From Cordia subcordata (lineage: Eukaryota > Streptophyta > Magnoliopsida > Boraginales > Cordiaceae): a stretch of 64,000 nt of DNA. Position 1 is the first letter of the stretch; every line of letters begins with the position of its first letter. Positions 37,123 through 49,500 of the stretch are shown here, piece by piece. The stretch is from contig JAPTOF010000017.1 of assembly GCA_028554755.1 (NCBI GenBank), positions 10,811,501 to 10,875,500 of the forward strand, written 5' to 3'. The notes beneath the pieces are model-generated. The model was not told the DNA's origin and did no database searches. It saw only the letters and a list, made by a program, of their open reading frames with translations. A program made the position numbers and the translations under genes.

Positions 37123-37372
37123 ACTAGGGCCTCATTTGGATTGATTTTTTTTAAAGTGTTTTTTCTAAATAACTTTTAAAAAATAAATTTTTTTAAAAAA
37201 AGATAAAATTTTTTACTTTTAAAAAAAAACTGTATTTGATATTTTTTTCTCTAAAATTTTAATTTTTTTAAAAGCCAATCAATTAGTTATTGTCAATTTA
37301 ATGTAATTTTTTCAAAAAAAAAAACTTTTTCTTAAAAAAAGCCAATTCAAAAAGGCCCTAGATTCTAAAGGA
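37123..37372. mobile_element. MITE of the GGGCC-ATTTGGATTG family (unit A)
   Basis: Left end CTAGGGCCTCATTTGGATTG and right end AATTCAAAAAGGCCCTAG are inverted repeats around an A/T-tract interior of about 250 bp. The same element is in unit B at about 56199-56444, so it was present before the duplication. Confidence 0.75.
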
Positions 37373-37401
37373 TGTTTATAAGAAATCAAATTCAAATTGT
37401 A

Positions 37402-37560
37402 GATATAAAAATTAAGATTAAGACTACTCGTAGGCGAAAAAGAATAAATTAAAAAAAAATCAAGAGTTGGTAAAGACTACACGTAAGCGAAAAAGAATAA
37501 ATTGAAAAAAAAAAATCAAAGAGTTGGTAAAGACTACACGTAAGCGAAAAAGAATAAATA
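37402..37560. repeat. ~58-bp minisatellite, about 2.5 units
   Basis: Unit: GGTAAAGACTACACGTAAGC, then GAAAAAGAATAAATTAAAAA and ATCAAGAGTT. The same array is at about 56480-56630 in unit B. Non-coding. Confidence 0.85.
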
Positions 37561-39109
37561 ACTAATCCCCGTTAGAAGTTATGGTTTACTTGTAGTGTCA
37601 CCCAAAACAGACACTTTCTAATTACTAGTGGATTTGTTTGCATATAAATTTGCTAATAATTGGCGGAAATCTAAAATTTTGTTTCAATCATAATTATATA
37701 ATATTATTATTCTTTTTTTTTTTGTCGTAAGCCATGGTATAATATTAGTATTCTCTAACTAGAATTTGGTATAATTTTTTTTGCTAATTAGAAATTGATG
37801 ACGGATATTCTTCTTCTTCCTCCTTCTTCTTTGTTATGCACAAGTGTTTGTTTCCTTTTCATAAAAAAACTGAGTACATACATGAGCTACAAGAAATAAA
37901 AAATGCAGGTTGTATACAAAAAGTTGTTTTCTACTATTTTCCTACATTTACACAAAAGACTAAATTTTTTTTCAATATCCACACTAATTTTATCCACGAT
38001 AAGCTCCTCTGTCATAAGATTTGACCCATGTATTTTATTGTTTCTTTCCTGCTATATATGATACACCATAGAGCCAAAAACACATTTTGTATGATCAGCT
38101 CACAGCTAATTTCCCTTGCAATTTCCACTCAGCTTCTCCAACAAAAGATCATATCCCATAATATCATGTAATATAATATAACATTATAATTTATAGATTT
38201 TAAAAACACAGTCAACAATAACAATAAAGAAAAATAAAAATTATGTTATAAGACCCATTATGTTCAAATAAGACCACAAAATAATGGCACCCAAAATACT
38301 AGAAAAATAAAACAATATTTACTAATTCCTTATATCTATTTATATATCTGCCTCTATCGATATTTATAATATAATAATACAAAGTTATACTTCACCAGCT
38401 AGAAGACTTTTAGAAATGTCATTGCATCTTTAAATTTATTTTTTGGGCCTATTTCCATTAAACAGTCGAATTCAAGACCAACAAATGTGTATAATAACTA
38501 CAAGTCCTCAACGTTTTCATTTCTTAAGAAATTGGCACGCTACTCTTTCAATCTCTCCCTACATTATTATTTTTTTTCACAAATATAAATAATAAATAAC
38601 TCAAATTAATTTTAAATTCTATCTATATTGAAACATACTAAAATGTGTAAGTTCTACTAGTTCATTTGATACTTTGATAAAATTAAAATCAATTAAAATT
38701 ACTTTATATGATATTGATACAAATGCTTTAACACGAAATTAAAATTATGCTTTAATATTGAAAATACTATTAGGGAAAAAGCATAAATCTAATTATAAAA
38801 TAAGTTATCTTATTCCAATAATATTAACAATAATTGTGATCAACATAACAATAATAATGTGATATCAATATCCTCTTATATCATTTTGAATTCATCAACT
38901 AATCTAACAACTAATTTTATCTAACACATTTTGTTCAATTAGCTAATCTAGATGACATTTTATCTATTAATAGCTAAAATATAAGAACTATGAGCTACCT
39001 TAATTGTTATGTGTGTCAAACAGACTCATAGACAAGTTTCAAAAGCGTTTATATCATTAAATTTTAAAATGATTTAATTCTAAATAACAAAGTTTCGTAA
39101 TTTGATAAT

Positions 39110-39239
39110 ATAACAATTCATCTATCATCAAATAAAGTTGATTAACTAAATATCATTCTTAACTGGATTTAACACCAAGTGCGAAATTGATCTTTGTGAT
39201 ATCTAGCCAAAGCACAAAGATTATTACAAGCTTAACATA

Positions 39240-39280
<41 letters not shown>

Positions 39281-39540
39281 GCCACGACGCTTGAATTCAT
39301 TGTGGATTGGCCTGTATGATTGAACGATGGAATGGCAATTGTATGGTGTTAACCATCATCAGAAGATCCATCACCACATCAACGTTATCAAATAGCCCTT
39401 CACCCTCTCCATCTGCCCTTATAACAATATCCACTATTATGATCTTTCGGCCCTTTTTTGGGATTGCCTTTCGGCAATTCTTCAATATTTTGACACAATC
39501 TTCATCTCTCCAGACATGGAATATATGATGCACTCATAAG
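39110..39540 (-). pseudogene. Antisense O-methyltransferase exon-2 fragment with 75-bp internal deletion (unit A)
   Basis: The minus strand 39533-39297 reads an unbroken frame starting HHIFHVWRDEDCVKILKNC and ending QANPQ-stop. It aligns to exon 2 of the plus-strand gene at 43459, but 25 residues are missing after DLLMM, removing the GKERTE segment that carries a catalytic Glu in this family. The HDW motif has become HVW. Lower coordinates (about 39115-39235) match the gene's 3' UTR in reverse complement (CCAAAGCACAAAGATTATTA). Exon 1 is absent and the splice acceptor is altered (TGCAT for TGCAG), so it is a fragment and not a gene. The same deletion in unit B shows it predates the duplication. 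A long (CT)n run lies at 39243-39277. Confidence 0.85.
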
Positions 39541-39656
39541 AGTACAAGGATAGAAAAAAATGTAAATATAAATATTGTTTTGGGGAATAACATCATGTGT
39601 ATAGATTGGTGTCATATACGTGTAATTGTGATCTCGAGACATTATTTGTTTGACAT

Positions 39657-40183
39657 TGTTGGGAAATTAGGACGTATAACACACATTCACACAGCGGAAT
39701 TAAAACACGAGTAACGAGAAAAGAATACGCACTATTAAACATGGTTCGGCCCTCTGCCTACGTCCATGATCTCCTCTGGGATAAATTCCACTATTCAACA
39801 ATAATGGAGTTACAACTCAGGTGATGACTTTTTGCACGGAAAGAAAAGTCTAAACCTTCTCCCACAGAGTTCTTATAATAGTTCACAGAGTTCTTATAAT
39901 AGTTCTATCTTCAACAGGACTAGAACAAATATAAGACACTCTCGATGCTTTCAGGCTCTCTCTCTCACCTACACCCCCCATGGGGTGTGGTCCTAAGACA
40001 CACCTTATACAACTAATGCAACAGTCCTATTTATAGAGGAGATTTCCTTGTCCTCCAAGACAAAGGATTTCCTCATCTATCAATCCTACCATAATTAAGA
40101 CTCTTACCATAACTAGAATCTTAATTCTCATTAAAATTCTTTCCTAATTTGTATGGGTTTGGACTTTGAGCCATAACCCAACA
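39657..40183. mobile_element. Solo LTR, 527 bp, with 5-bp target duplication
   Basis: Begins TGTTGGG and ends CCCAACA, a perfect 7-bp inverted pair with the canonical TG...CA. The flanks are GACAT at 39652-39656 and again at 40184-40188. Unit B reads straight through (GTTTGACATTTATGTCTG near 59047), so B is the empty site. No internal retroelement sequence remains, as after LTR-LTR recombination. Inside, CACAGAGTTCTTATAATAGTT occurs twice in a row (about 39864-39905), and a TATTTATAGAGG word at about 40028 could be the LTR's own TATA region. Confidence 0.92.
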
Positions 40184-40799
40184 GACATTTATCTCTGTGT
40201 TTTGAATTGTAGAATGAAATGCTTACTTCCGTAGGAAAGGGAAAAAAGAAGAAGAAGAAGAAAGAATTGATACAAGGATATTATAGTGTCAAGTTATGTA
40301 TACATGTAACTTGTTCTCTCTTTGAATGTTGAATCTTTATTGTCATATTTAGTACTCTATTATAGCATGCCTTTTGTCAATTCTATTATAGCATTCAGCA
40401 TGGTCTCGTTCTCCATTGCTGCTTCTGCTAGGTTGTTTGTGATTCTTATCTACAAGTGAATTCTTTCAGCGGTTTAATTTGCTGTTGTGATTTTTTGGAA
40501 TCCGCAAGGCTATGCTTTAGCAAAATCTAGATTTTTGCACAAATCATTATTATCACGAAATAAATAAGCTTCTTGGTTTCTTGGTTCTAGCCTTGGATTG
40601 TTTGCTACATCTTTTGGTAGGATTAGGTTTTTTTTTTTCATTTAATTTATTCATTTGTAAATTTTGTAAATTTCTGCCGGCTTACCGAAAACTTGTGTTT
40701 TGAATGATGACAGTTCATTTGGCCTTTCATGAAAGAAAATAGTAAGAAACTCCACAAGTTGCAACAATCACCAGATTCTAGAAGATGTTTTTAAAAAAT

Positions 40800-41283
40800 T
40801 TAATTCAAGTTGCAAATATAAAACCCCTCATCCCATGGGATTAAAATTTAAGACCTTACACTTAGATAAGATAGTCTCAACTTTTTGAGCTATCCCTAAT
40901 CCCAAAGATTTGAAACCTCAAGGAAGAAACCTCGAGAATGCGGCTTAATCAAAGCAATATGTTTGATCTGGAACTTAATTAATTTGTTTTGTGTTTAATG
41001 ATTTTTGTCCATTGACTTTACATTTGTGAAGTATTTTTGAACCGACGTCAATATCTTGCTAAAGTCAACTAGCAAAATTAAACCAGTTAATCAAGATGAC
41101 TTTCGTTGGAGAAAATCAACCCTTCCACACTCACCTGCACGAAATAATAACATATTATTATCCAACTTGACAAATGACTCATTGCTTGTAACATTTCAGT
41201 TTCTTTAATTTATACGATTCCTTGCACAAATTGCTATAAATTCACAAGACAAATCCAGACAAGAACCACTACCAGAAGCACGC
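40800..41283 (+). promoter_or_regulatory. Promoter of the unit A O-methyltransferase
   Basis: This block is conserved in three places (here, 59690-60156, and truncated at 55795-56160). A TATAAAT box lies at 41235-41241, about 49 bases before the ATG. TTGAC W-box cores are present (for example near 41166). The G-box found in unit B is replaced here by CTGCACGA. Function is inferred from position and conservation. Confidence 0.55.
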
Positions 41284-43764
41284 ATGTATAACGAAGCCAA
41301 GATGAATGGTGTAATAGAGATATCAAAAGGCTTGTTCAGCTTTGCAGACTCCATGGTACTGAAGTGTGCTGTGGAGCTTGGCATTGCTGATATTATACAC
41401 TCACATGGCCACCCAATCACACTGTCTCAGATTGCTTCCGACATTGATGCTCCATCCCCAAATATTAGCCATCTTCAACGCATCATGAGGATGCTAGTCC
41501 GTCTTAAGATATTCACCAGCACCCACTCTGATGCTGGAGGCGATGTATTTTATGGCTTGACACCTTCATCCATGGCGCTATTGCGTGACGCTGAGATAAC
41601 CTTAGCGCCACTGGTCTTGATGCAAAACCATCCTTCATTTTTGTCAACTTTGCATTACCTTAGCGATTGTGTTCGCGAAGGTGGTTCAGGGTTCAAGAAA
41701 GCTCATGGAGTTGAGCTGTTTGAAATGGCATCAACCAGCCCTGAACTCAACAACCTTTTCAACGATGCTATGCGATGTTACGCCAAGATCTACGCGAAAG
41801 CGATCGTCTCATCCTACGGAGACGGTTTCAATTCCATCGGATCGCTTGTCGATGTAGGCGGCGGCGTTGGGTACGTCGTGGCAGAGATTGTCAAGGTATT
41901 TCCGCATATCACGGGACTTAACTTTGATCTTCCGCACGTTGTTGCAATAGCACCGGACTACAATGGAGTTTCCCATGTCCCTGGTGACATGTTCGCCGAC
42001 ATACCCACTGCTGATGCAATTCTCTTATCGGTACCATATTGCGACTTGAACATTTTAATTTTGTTACGTTGACTGTTAATCTTAATTTAATTTCTTCCTT
42101 TTTTTGGTGTTATGATAATGCTGCTTGAATTTGACTAATCATAATAACCTAGCAGAGCCATTCTCTTTTCTGACAGAATTTTATTTTATGTGTTCTTGAA
42201 GGTCAGGCTAATTAGGTATATACTGAGTCTTTTGATGAAATAAATAGAGTAATACTAGATGTTATCCTAAATGAGTTCAAGTCAAATATTCTTTTTAATG
42301 GATAATCATAAACCTCTAAGCTCTCGACCTTTTGGTATGTAAACTCGAATATTCCGCTCCTTAATTAACCATCTTTAATATATAAGATATAATTCTAGAT
42401 GAGATGTTTTTCCTGTTATGTGGTAATCTTGATTAAATTTGGTCTTTTATCTGTTAAGTAATTTCAACTCAATTATCTTACCAGATGAAAAATTTTGTTT
42501 GTCTCCCATTTAAGTCAACAATACGGCAAGATAGGTTTTCTTTATTTCTCCTTTTTGGTTTTTTGCTTATAGATCCTTTATGTTTAGGCCTAATTACACT
42601 ACTAGTCTTTAAATTCACGAAATTACAATTGAGACACCCCGTGTTTTTTCAAGAGTTACACATTTGCCCCTTGCTCAATTTTTTCGTTACTTCATTAATG
42701 GATTTTGTGAAATGCCTTTGTTCTAATTAAAAATAAAAAAATAAAAATTAAATTAAAAAAAGAAAAAGGAAAATACCCATCTCTCTAGGCTCGCCACCCC
42801 CACCACCTCTAATCCCTTGCCTCACCACCCCTACCATCCCCAACCTCTGATACCGCCATCCCCACCACCTTCAACCCTCTATCCCACCACCCCAACCAGC
42901 CAAACCCCACCATGAAGGAAGAAGAAGAAGGAGATGATGATGATGATAATGAGGAAAGGGTGCGTAGGGTGTGGGAGCAAAGGGTGGGTGGTGATTTTAA
43001 TTTTAATTTTCGAAATATGATGAAATGAAAAAAAAAAAAAAAGAAAAGAAAACACAGGGGATGTATGTGTAATTAAGGGCAAAAAAGAATCCCAAAAATA
43101 ATTTTTTGTGTGTGTTGGACACTTGTCGTCAAAATGGATGAAAATCATGACAGAAGAACCAAACATGCAACTTTTGAAAAAACACAAGGTATGTCAATTG
43201 TAATTTTATGAATTCAGGGACTAGTGGTGTATTTATGCCTAAACATAAGGAGTTTATATGTAAAAAAAAACCCTCTCCTTTTTCTCATTTATATAGTTAC
43301 TCCTTGTACTCTTTCTTTTTTGGAAGATAGTTTTATGTGGCTATTGCATGATCAAAAGTAATAAAAGTTAACAATGAACATTCAATATTTAAGAGGAAAT
43401 AAGATACATACTTGGTGCAAGTAACGCAGTTATATTGCATTCTTTATAAATAATGCAGCACGTACTCCATGATTGGGGAGAAGAAGATTGTGTTAAAATA
43501 CTGAAGAACTGTCGAAAGGCAATTCCAAAAAACACCGGGAAGGTCATAATACTTGATTTAGTTATAAGGGCTGATGGAGAGGGTGAAGGGCAATTTGGTA
43601 ACTTGGATGTGGTGCTGGATCTTCTAATGATGGCTCACTGCCTTCATGGAAAGGAAAGGACTGAACTTGAATGGAAGAAGATACTAGAAGAAGGAGGCTT
43701 CCCGAGTTACAACATCATAGAAATCCCTTTTCTTGGTTCGATCATTGAGGCCCGTCCAAAATGA
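41284..43764 (+). CDS. Plant class II O-methyltransferase, two exons (unit A copy)
   Basis: Exon 1 is 41284-42030 and exon 2 is 43459-43764. The join (TTATCG | CACGTACTC, GT-AG intron of 1,428 nt) gives 350 residues, the usual length for SAM-dependent plant OMTs. The dimerisation domain is at about 9-110. The SAM-binding motif LVDVGGGVG is at 188-196, followed by NFDLPHVV (D215) and GDMF at 234-237. The catalytic base is H253 in HDWGEEDC, with D282 and E318 (GKERTE) as partners. The C-terminus SIIEARPK is normal. Family members methylate phenolics, flavonoids or alkaloid precursors in the cytosol; overall text resembles norcoclaurine/resveratrol-type OMTs, but the substrate is unknown. A second ATG seven codons in (MNGVIEIS) could be used instead. 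A Mutator-like element sits in the intron. Compared with unit B, G196 is followed by YVV instead of HLV. Confidence 0.92.
42557..43273. mobile_element. Mutator-like non-autonomous element inside the OMT intron (unit A)
   Basis: Long inverted ends: the left GGTTTTTTGCTTATA, then TTTATGTTTAGGCCTAATTA, CACTACTAGTC and AAATTACAATTGA. The right end, in reverse complement, gives GGGTTTTTTTTTACATATAA, TTATGTTTAGGCATAAATAC, ACCACTAGTCC and AAATTACAATTGA. The inverted repeats are about 100 bp. The flanks carry TCTCCTTTTT (42547-42556 and 43274-43283), a 9-10-bp duplication typical of MULEs. The 717-bp element has a Pro-codon-like CCACC-rich middle and no transposase. The unit B intron has the same element, so it inserted before the duplication. 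Confidence 0.8.
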
Positions 43765-43970
43765 ATTCAAGCGTTGTAATTTATAATGTTTTTCAATGAA
43801 GTAGAGATGATAGATTAAGAAAATAATATCTATGTTAAGCCCCTGAGAGTAATAATCTTTGTGCTTTGGCTAACTATATATCACAAAGCTTAATTTCGTA
43901 CTCGATGTTTTCTAGAATTAATCAACTTTATTTTGATGATATATGTAAATTGTTTCAATTATGATGTTAA

Positions 43971-44379
43971 TGTAAAGGTCTTTCCTCATATTGTAGCCCA
44001 TTAATCTTTAGTACTTTTCTCTAATTTGGTAACTAACAGCTGATAATTAAAATAAACCAATTAATTAGATAAATACCACTAAAAGGATTTTTGCGAATCA
44101 TGATGGATGGTTATCCCTTAGTGGTTGATTATCTGACCATCTACTCTCCTCTATAAAAGGGTGACTATTATATGTACAAAATATGATTATTTTTGATTTT
44201 CTATCAGAAAATTACCAAATACCAAAAGGAGACAGAGAGAAGAAGGGTGTTAGGATTTTCCTTTTGCGTAATTTCTTCATGATAACTATGTCTAACAACG
44301 GTATGTAATCTTGACTTGGTTAAGATCCTATGCAATTTTATTTTCACATAATTAGAATATTACGGTATTTATTCTAATA
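43971..44379 (+). repeat. 5' LTR of the Copia element (409 bp)
   Basis: Starts TGTAAAGG after the target duplication and ends TTCTAATA. Contains a TATA-like CTATAAAAGGG at about 44152-44162, the likely promoter. Matched by the 3' LTR at 50915-51285, with 38 bp extra here (44324-44370). Confidence 0.9.
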
Positions 44380-44381
44380 GT

Positions 44382-44393
44382 TGGTATCGGAGC
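44382..44393 (+). promoter_or_regulatory. Primer-binding site of the Copia element
   Basis: TGGTATCGGAGC, two bases after the LTR, is one mismatch from TGGTATCAGAGC, the complement of the 3' end of plant initiator Met-tRNA. Confidence 0.85.
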
Positions 44394-46526
44394 TTGCTTA
44401 TCAAATTATATTATCTCTTATATAAAATTGTTATATTTGTAACTGAAGAAAATAAAAGTAGCATGAAATTGCTTGGGCCTATTGTGTGATTAAAGTTCAG
44501 ATTATTTTATAGTCATCATCAAAAGAGAAATATTGGTATTATGTAACGACTTTGTCTTCCGAATGTAAATTCATGAAGTCTAATTATGTTCACGGTGGTT
44601 ATGATATAGCTTCAGAAGAAAAAACTTATTAAAGGTCTTCTGCAAACACGCCATCACCAAGAATTCATATATAAGGGTTAATTATGATTTTATCAAAATT
44701 GTACCGCACTTAGGTTTTGGCTACAACATCTATTATATATGGTTATAATGATAGATAGATGCATGATGATCACTACATTGAAATCATTTTGTATTGCTTG
44801 AAAGATCTTGAAGCTATGCTGTATTAATTGTTTATTATATTGCATGATTCATGTATGCTAGAATTAATTTTGGGTACCAATATAGATATGTAGTTATCAC
44901 ATGATGATAAGAGTTTAAAGTGTTTGTTTGTTAAAGATATCTCTCCCTTAATTAAGGAATCATACGGTGGACTCTTTTAGCAAAGATTAACTTTTGATTT
45001 TTATTTTATACATCAAGATTGCTCTCTAGATATTATCAAGACTTAATATTATTTTATATATTTTTATGTTATCACGTTGATACCTATGAGAATTTATGAA
45101 GCTTTAGCCATATTAGAATTTTATGTATGAAGTAATATTATTTTACGTAATATGGCAGCATACATTATTTACACCAAAGGCTTATGAGGTGAATATTAGA
45201 ATGTGTTGCTCAAAAAATGAATCCAAGAGAGGGGTGAATTAGATTATTGGCACAATTAACCACTTAAAATTCTTAACAATTATCTCAAGCAAAATCACAT
45301 GCAAAAATCACAAAATGCATGAAGAATGCTTGCAATGTACTAAGTTCTTGAGCTCATAGATAATTGTTTTTGTACAAAGATCAACTTAACATAAGATTAA
45401 AAGGAAAAAGAATTATGGCTACAAGTTATTCAAGCTTCAATACCGATGCTTCATAACCATGCTTTAGATCTTTTCTTCACTCCAATAATGCTATTGTGTA
45501 AGATATTCAATATACTACAAATAGTAGCAATTGGATAATAAAGACACAACAATTATGGAATCATCAAAATGCAATTAACGTAATTCAACCAATATATACA
45601 ATAGAATGTATATGGATAAGTATGAAATTATCAATGATTATCAATTGATGCTTTATGTTAGATGTCTACGGTTTTCTTCACATAGACCAAAATTTGATGT
45701 ATATACAAGTTATTTTGCATTAAATCTATGAATTATAGAATTATATCAGTCATGTAAAAAGTTTTATGTGATGATATATTCACTCATAATTTTATTTATT
45801 CACCTTTAAAATTTCATTATTTCATTATCTAAAAAAATTATGAAAGCATATTTATTGATGTATATATGACTAATTTACCGTATAAGTGATTCATGTGTTA
45901 TGTTAAGTCTTCATTATATTAGCAAATTTATGAAAAACAATAATAATAATTTGTACATTATTTTCTTGATATAATTTTTTATATTTTCCTCTCGCTTATG
46001 GGATTGTTGTTATAGTGATTATGGTAACTTAAGGTAATTATTTTGAGGCATTAAATAAAAAAATTAAATGCCCAATAAAAGTTCAGAGAATGTTGTTGAT
46101 TAATTTTGTACTTTAGAATTTGTTAGCTTAGTTGTCACCAAAGTGACCTAAATTAGTAAATTTTATAAGTATAAGATTAAATTAAAGAAGAGTCGTATCT
46201 TATGAGATAAAAGACAACAATATTCTTGAATTGCAGTCATAATTAGAATATTGTGACTAGCCCAAAGAAAAGTCATTTTTGACTAATTACGTACTAGACA
46301 GGATGATGTAATTTTTATAATCCATAGTTGTAGTGTTTACCCAAAGGTGACACAACTATTTTTTAAAGTAGTAAAATTATATCATTCTTAATAGGTGATC
46401 AATGTTTTACACCTATAGAGTGGACAATATATGTGTTGAACTTTTTCCCCAAAGGTAACTTAAGTGACATAAATGGTTCATAGCCTCACCGTGAGTGTGA
46501 TTTGATTTTCAGTACCTATCCCGAAC
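44394..46526 (+). other. Unusually long leader of the Copia element
   Basis: 2.1 kb without a reading frame between primer site and gag. The motif CCAAAGGTGAC or close variants recurs (46137, 46342, 46451; related words at 45163 and 46261). The middle (about 45205-45680) lacks these words and may be a nested insertion, but I found no ends for it. Confidence 0.5.
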
Positions 46527-49500
46527 ATGTTACATTTACATGCGTCTGGTATTCCAATTTTGAATGGAACAAATTTCTCAAAGTGGCATGAGCATATCCA
46601 ATTTACATTGGGTATATTAGAATATGATTCTGCATTACTAATTGACAAGCTCGAAGAGTTGACTGATGAAAGTATTGAAGAACAAGTTAATGCTAAGTTA
46701 GCGTGGGAAAGATCCAACAAGCTTTGTCTGATGTTAATTAGGATGACTATAGCTAATAACGTCAAGACCTTATTACCACAAACAAATAATGTAAAGGAAT
46801 TTCTTTTTACTGTCAAGGATCGTTACAAAACTGCAGATAAGTCACTTTTAGGTACACTTATGGCAGAACTAACTACCATGAAGTATAATGGTAATGAAGG
46901 GGTTCAACAACACATTCTGAACATGGCCGACAAAGCTGCAAAACTTAATGCTTTGGGAATGCACGTCAGTGATCCCTTTCTGGTTCAGTTCATACTAGTT
47001 TCACTTCCTCCTCAGTTTGGTTCATTTAAGATCCATTCCAATACTAACAAGGATAACTGGGCCGTCAATGAACTCACTAATATGTGCGTTCAAGGGAAAG
47101 TTTGTCTGAAGTAGGAGGGACAACATGCTGCATTCCTGATAACTCAAGGGGCTGAGAAGAAGAAAGGCAAAGAAAAGACAATTCCACCAAAGAAAGGAAA
47201 TGCATATGGCAAAGCTAATCAGAAGCAGAAAGGAAAATTCATTGTCAAATGTTACTTTTGTGGAAAGAAAGAAGATGTGAAGAAGGACTGTAACAAGCGC
47301 AAAGCGTGGTTCGAAAAGAAAGGTAAGAATCTTTCTTTTGTATGTTATGAATCAAATCTTGCTAGAGTTCCTTCTAATACTAGATGGATTGATTCGGGTG
47401 CTACAACTCACATGACTAAAACAATGCAGGGATTCCTTGCAAGCCGAAAATCGAGGAAAAGTGAAAAATTAGTCTGTATGGCAATTGTTTCAAGGTGGAA
47501 GTGATAGCTATGGGAACTTATCGCTTACTCCTAGAAACAGGACATGAGATGGATCTTGAAGACGCTTTATATTTACCTTTGATTTCTAGGAATTTAGTTT
47601 CATTATGTAGATTAGATGTTTCTGGATATTCTATTTTCTTTGGTTGTGCAAGACTCTCTTTGATATTTAACTCTATTACAGTTGGTTCTGGTATTTTATA
47701 TGATGGTTTATACAAAATCACTTTGAATCATGGGTTTGCCTAATCTTTAATCGCCCTGCATTCAAACATTGGATTAAAACGTGGCCGAACCAATGAAAAA
47801 TCTTTAATCTTGTGGCTTAGGCGACTGGGACATATTTATGGGGAAAGAATTGAGAAATTAGTGAAAAATGAAATTTTAGAAAAACAAGATTCACTGATTT
47901 TGACTTATGTGTAGATTGCATCAAGGGAAAGCAAACCAAACAAAGTAAGAAAGGTGCCATAAGAAGTAATGAGATTCTTGAACTTATTCATACAGATATC
48001 TGCGGACCACTTTCAATTCCATGTTTTACTAGGGAGAAATACTTTATCACTTTTATACATGATCTATCACATTATGATTATATCTATCTAATCCATGAAA
48101 AGTGTCAAGCCATTGACATCCTTGAGGTATAAATTACTGAGGTGGAAAGACAATTAGATAGGAAGGTTAAAGTTATTAGACCAAATAGAGGTGGTGAGTA
48201 TTATGGTAGATATGATTAGTTGGGACAAAATCCTAGCCCATTTGCCAAATTTTTAGAACAATATGGCATTCGTGCTCAAAACACAATGACCGGAATGCCT
48301 CAACGGAATAGAGTTGCTGAAAGGCGTAATTGTACACAAATAGACATAGTAAGGAGTATGATGAGTTACTCTAAAGTGCTTGATTCCTTGTGGGGAGAAG
48401 CATTAAAGACCGCAATGTATATCTTCAATAGGGTTCCTTGTAAAGCTGTCCCATCAACTCCTTTTGAGTTGTGGACTGGTAGGAAACCCAGTTTAAGACA
48501 TTTACAGATTTGGGGATGTCCAACGGAAGCTAAAATCTATAACCCATATGGAAAAGATATTGGATTCAAGGACAATATCAGGATATTTTATTGGTTATCC
48601 AGAAAAGTCTAAAGGGTATCGATTGTATTGTCCAAACCATAGTACGAGAATAGTTGAAATCGAAAATGCCAGATTCATAGAGTACTGTGAAAATAATAGG
48701 AGTGGTGAAACACGAAAGATAAATCTTAACGAAGTACAGGCAAACATCCCATTGCCTTCATCTTCTCAAGATATTATTGTTTCTCTACACCTGTTGCTCC
48801 TCAACTTACTCAACAAGTTAGGTTAACAGTTCCTCAGCCCACTCAACAAGTTGAAGAAGTTGGACAACATAATGAGAATGTTCCACCACTTCAGGGAGGA
48901 GAAACACCACAACCTATAGTTCTAAAAAGATATCAAAGGGAAAAAAGAACTTCTATTTCAGATGATTACGTGGTGTATCTACTAGAATCTAATTTTGATA
49001 TTGGGATTAAAAAGGATCCGATTACATTTTCACAAGCCATTGAAAGTGATGATTCTAAGAAATGGATTAATGCCATGAATGAAGAGTTGAAATCAATGCA
49101 CAATAATGGGGTATGGGATTTTATTCATTTGCCTAAGAAATGCAAAAAAGTCAGTTGTAAATGGGTTGATAAAACCAAGCGCGATGCAAAAGGCAATATT
49201 GAATGATATAAAGTCAGACTCATTGCCAAAGGTTTCACTCAGAATGAAGGCATTAATTACATACAAACTTTCTCTCCAGTCTCAAAGAAAGATTCTCTTA
49301 GAATCATTATGGCACTTGTAGCTCATTACGATTTAGAGTTACATCAAATGAATGTAAAAACTACTTTTCTTAATGGAAATTTAGACAAAAGTATCTACAT
49401 GGAACAGTCTGAAGGTTTTCTAAAGGAAGGAACTGAGCATATGGCTTGTAAATTAAAGAAATATATTTATGGACTTAAATAAGCTTCTAGGCAATGGTAT

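Noticed and set aside
41284..42072. 262-codon O-methyltransferase frame ending after ILLSVPYCDLN
   Set aside because: The last 13 codons are intron sequence. Splicing at 42030 to 43459 restores the conserved HVLHDW segment, so the gene is not truncated.
42879..43187. 102-codon minus-strand frame in the OMT intron (and its 123-codon counterpart at 61736-62107)
   Set aside because: Lies wholly inside the Mutator-like element, is low-complexity, and is not conserved between the two units.
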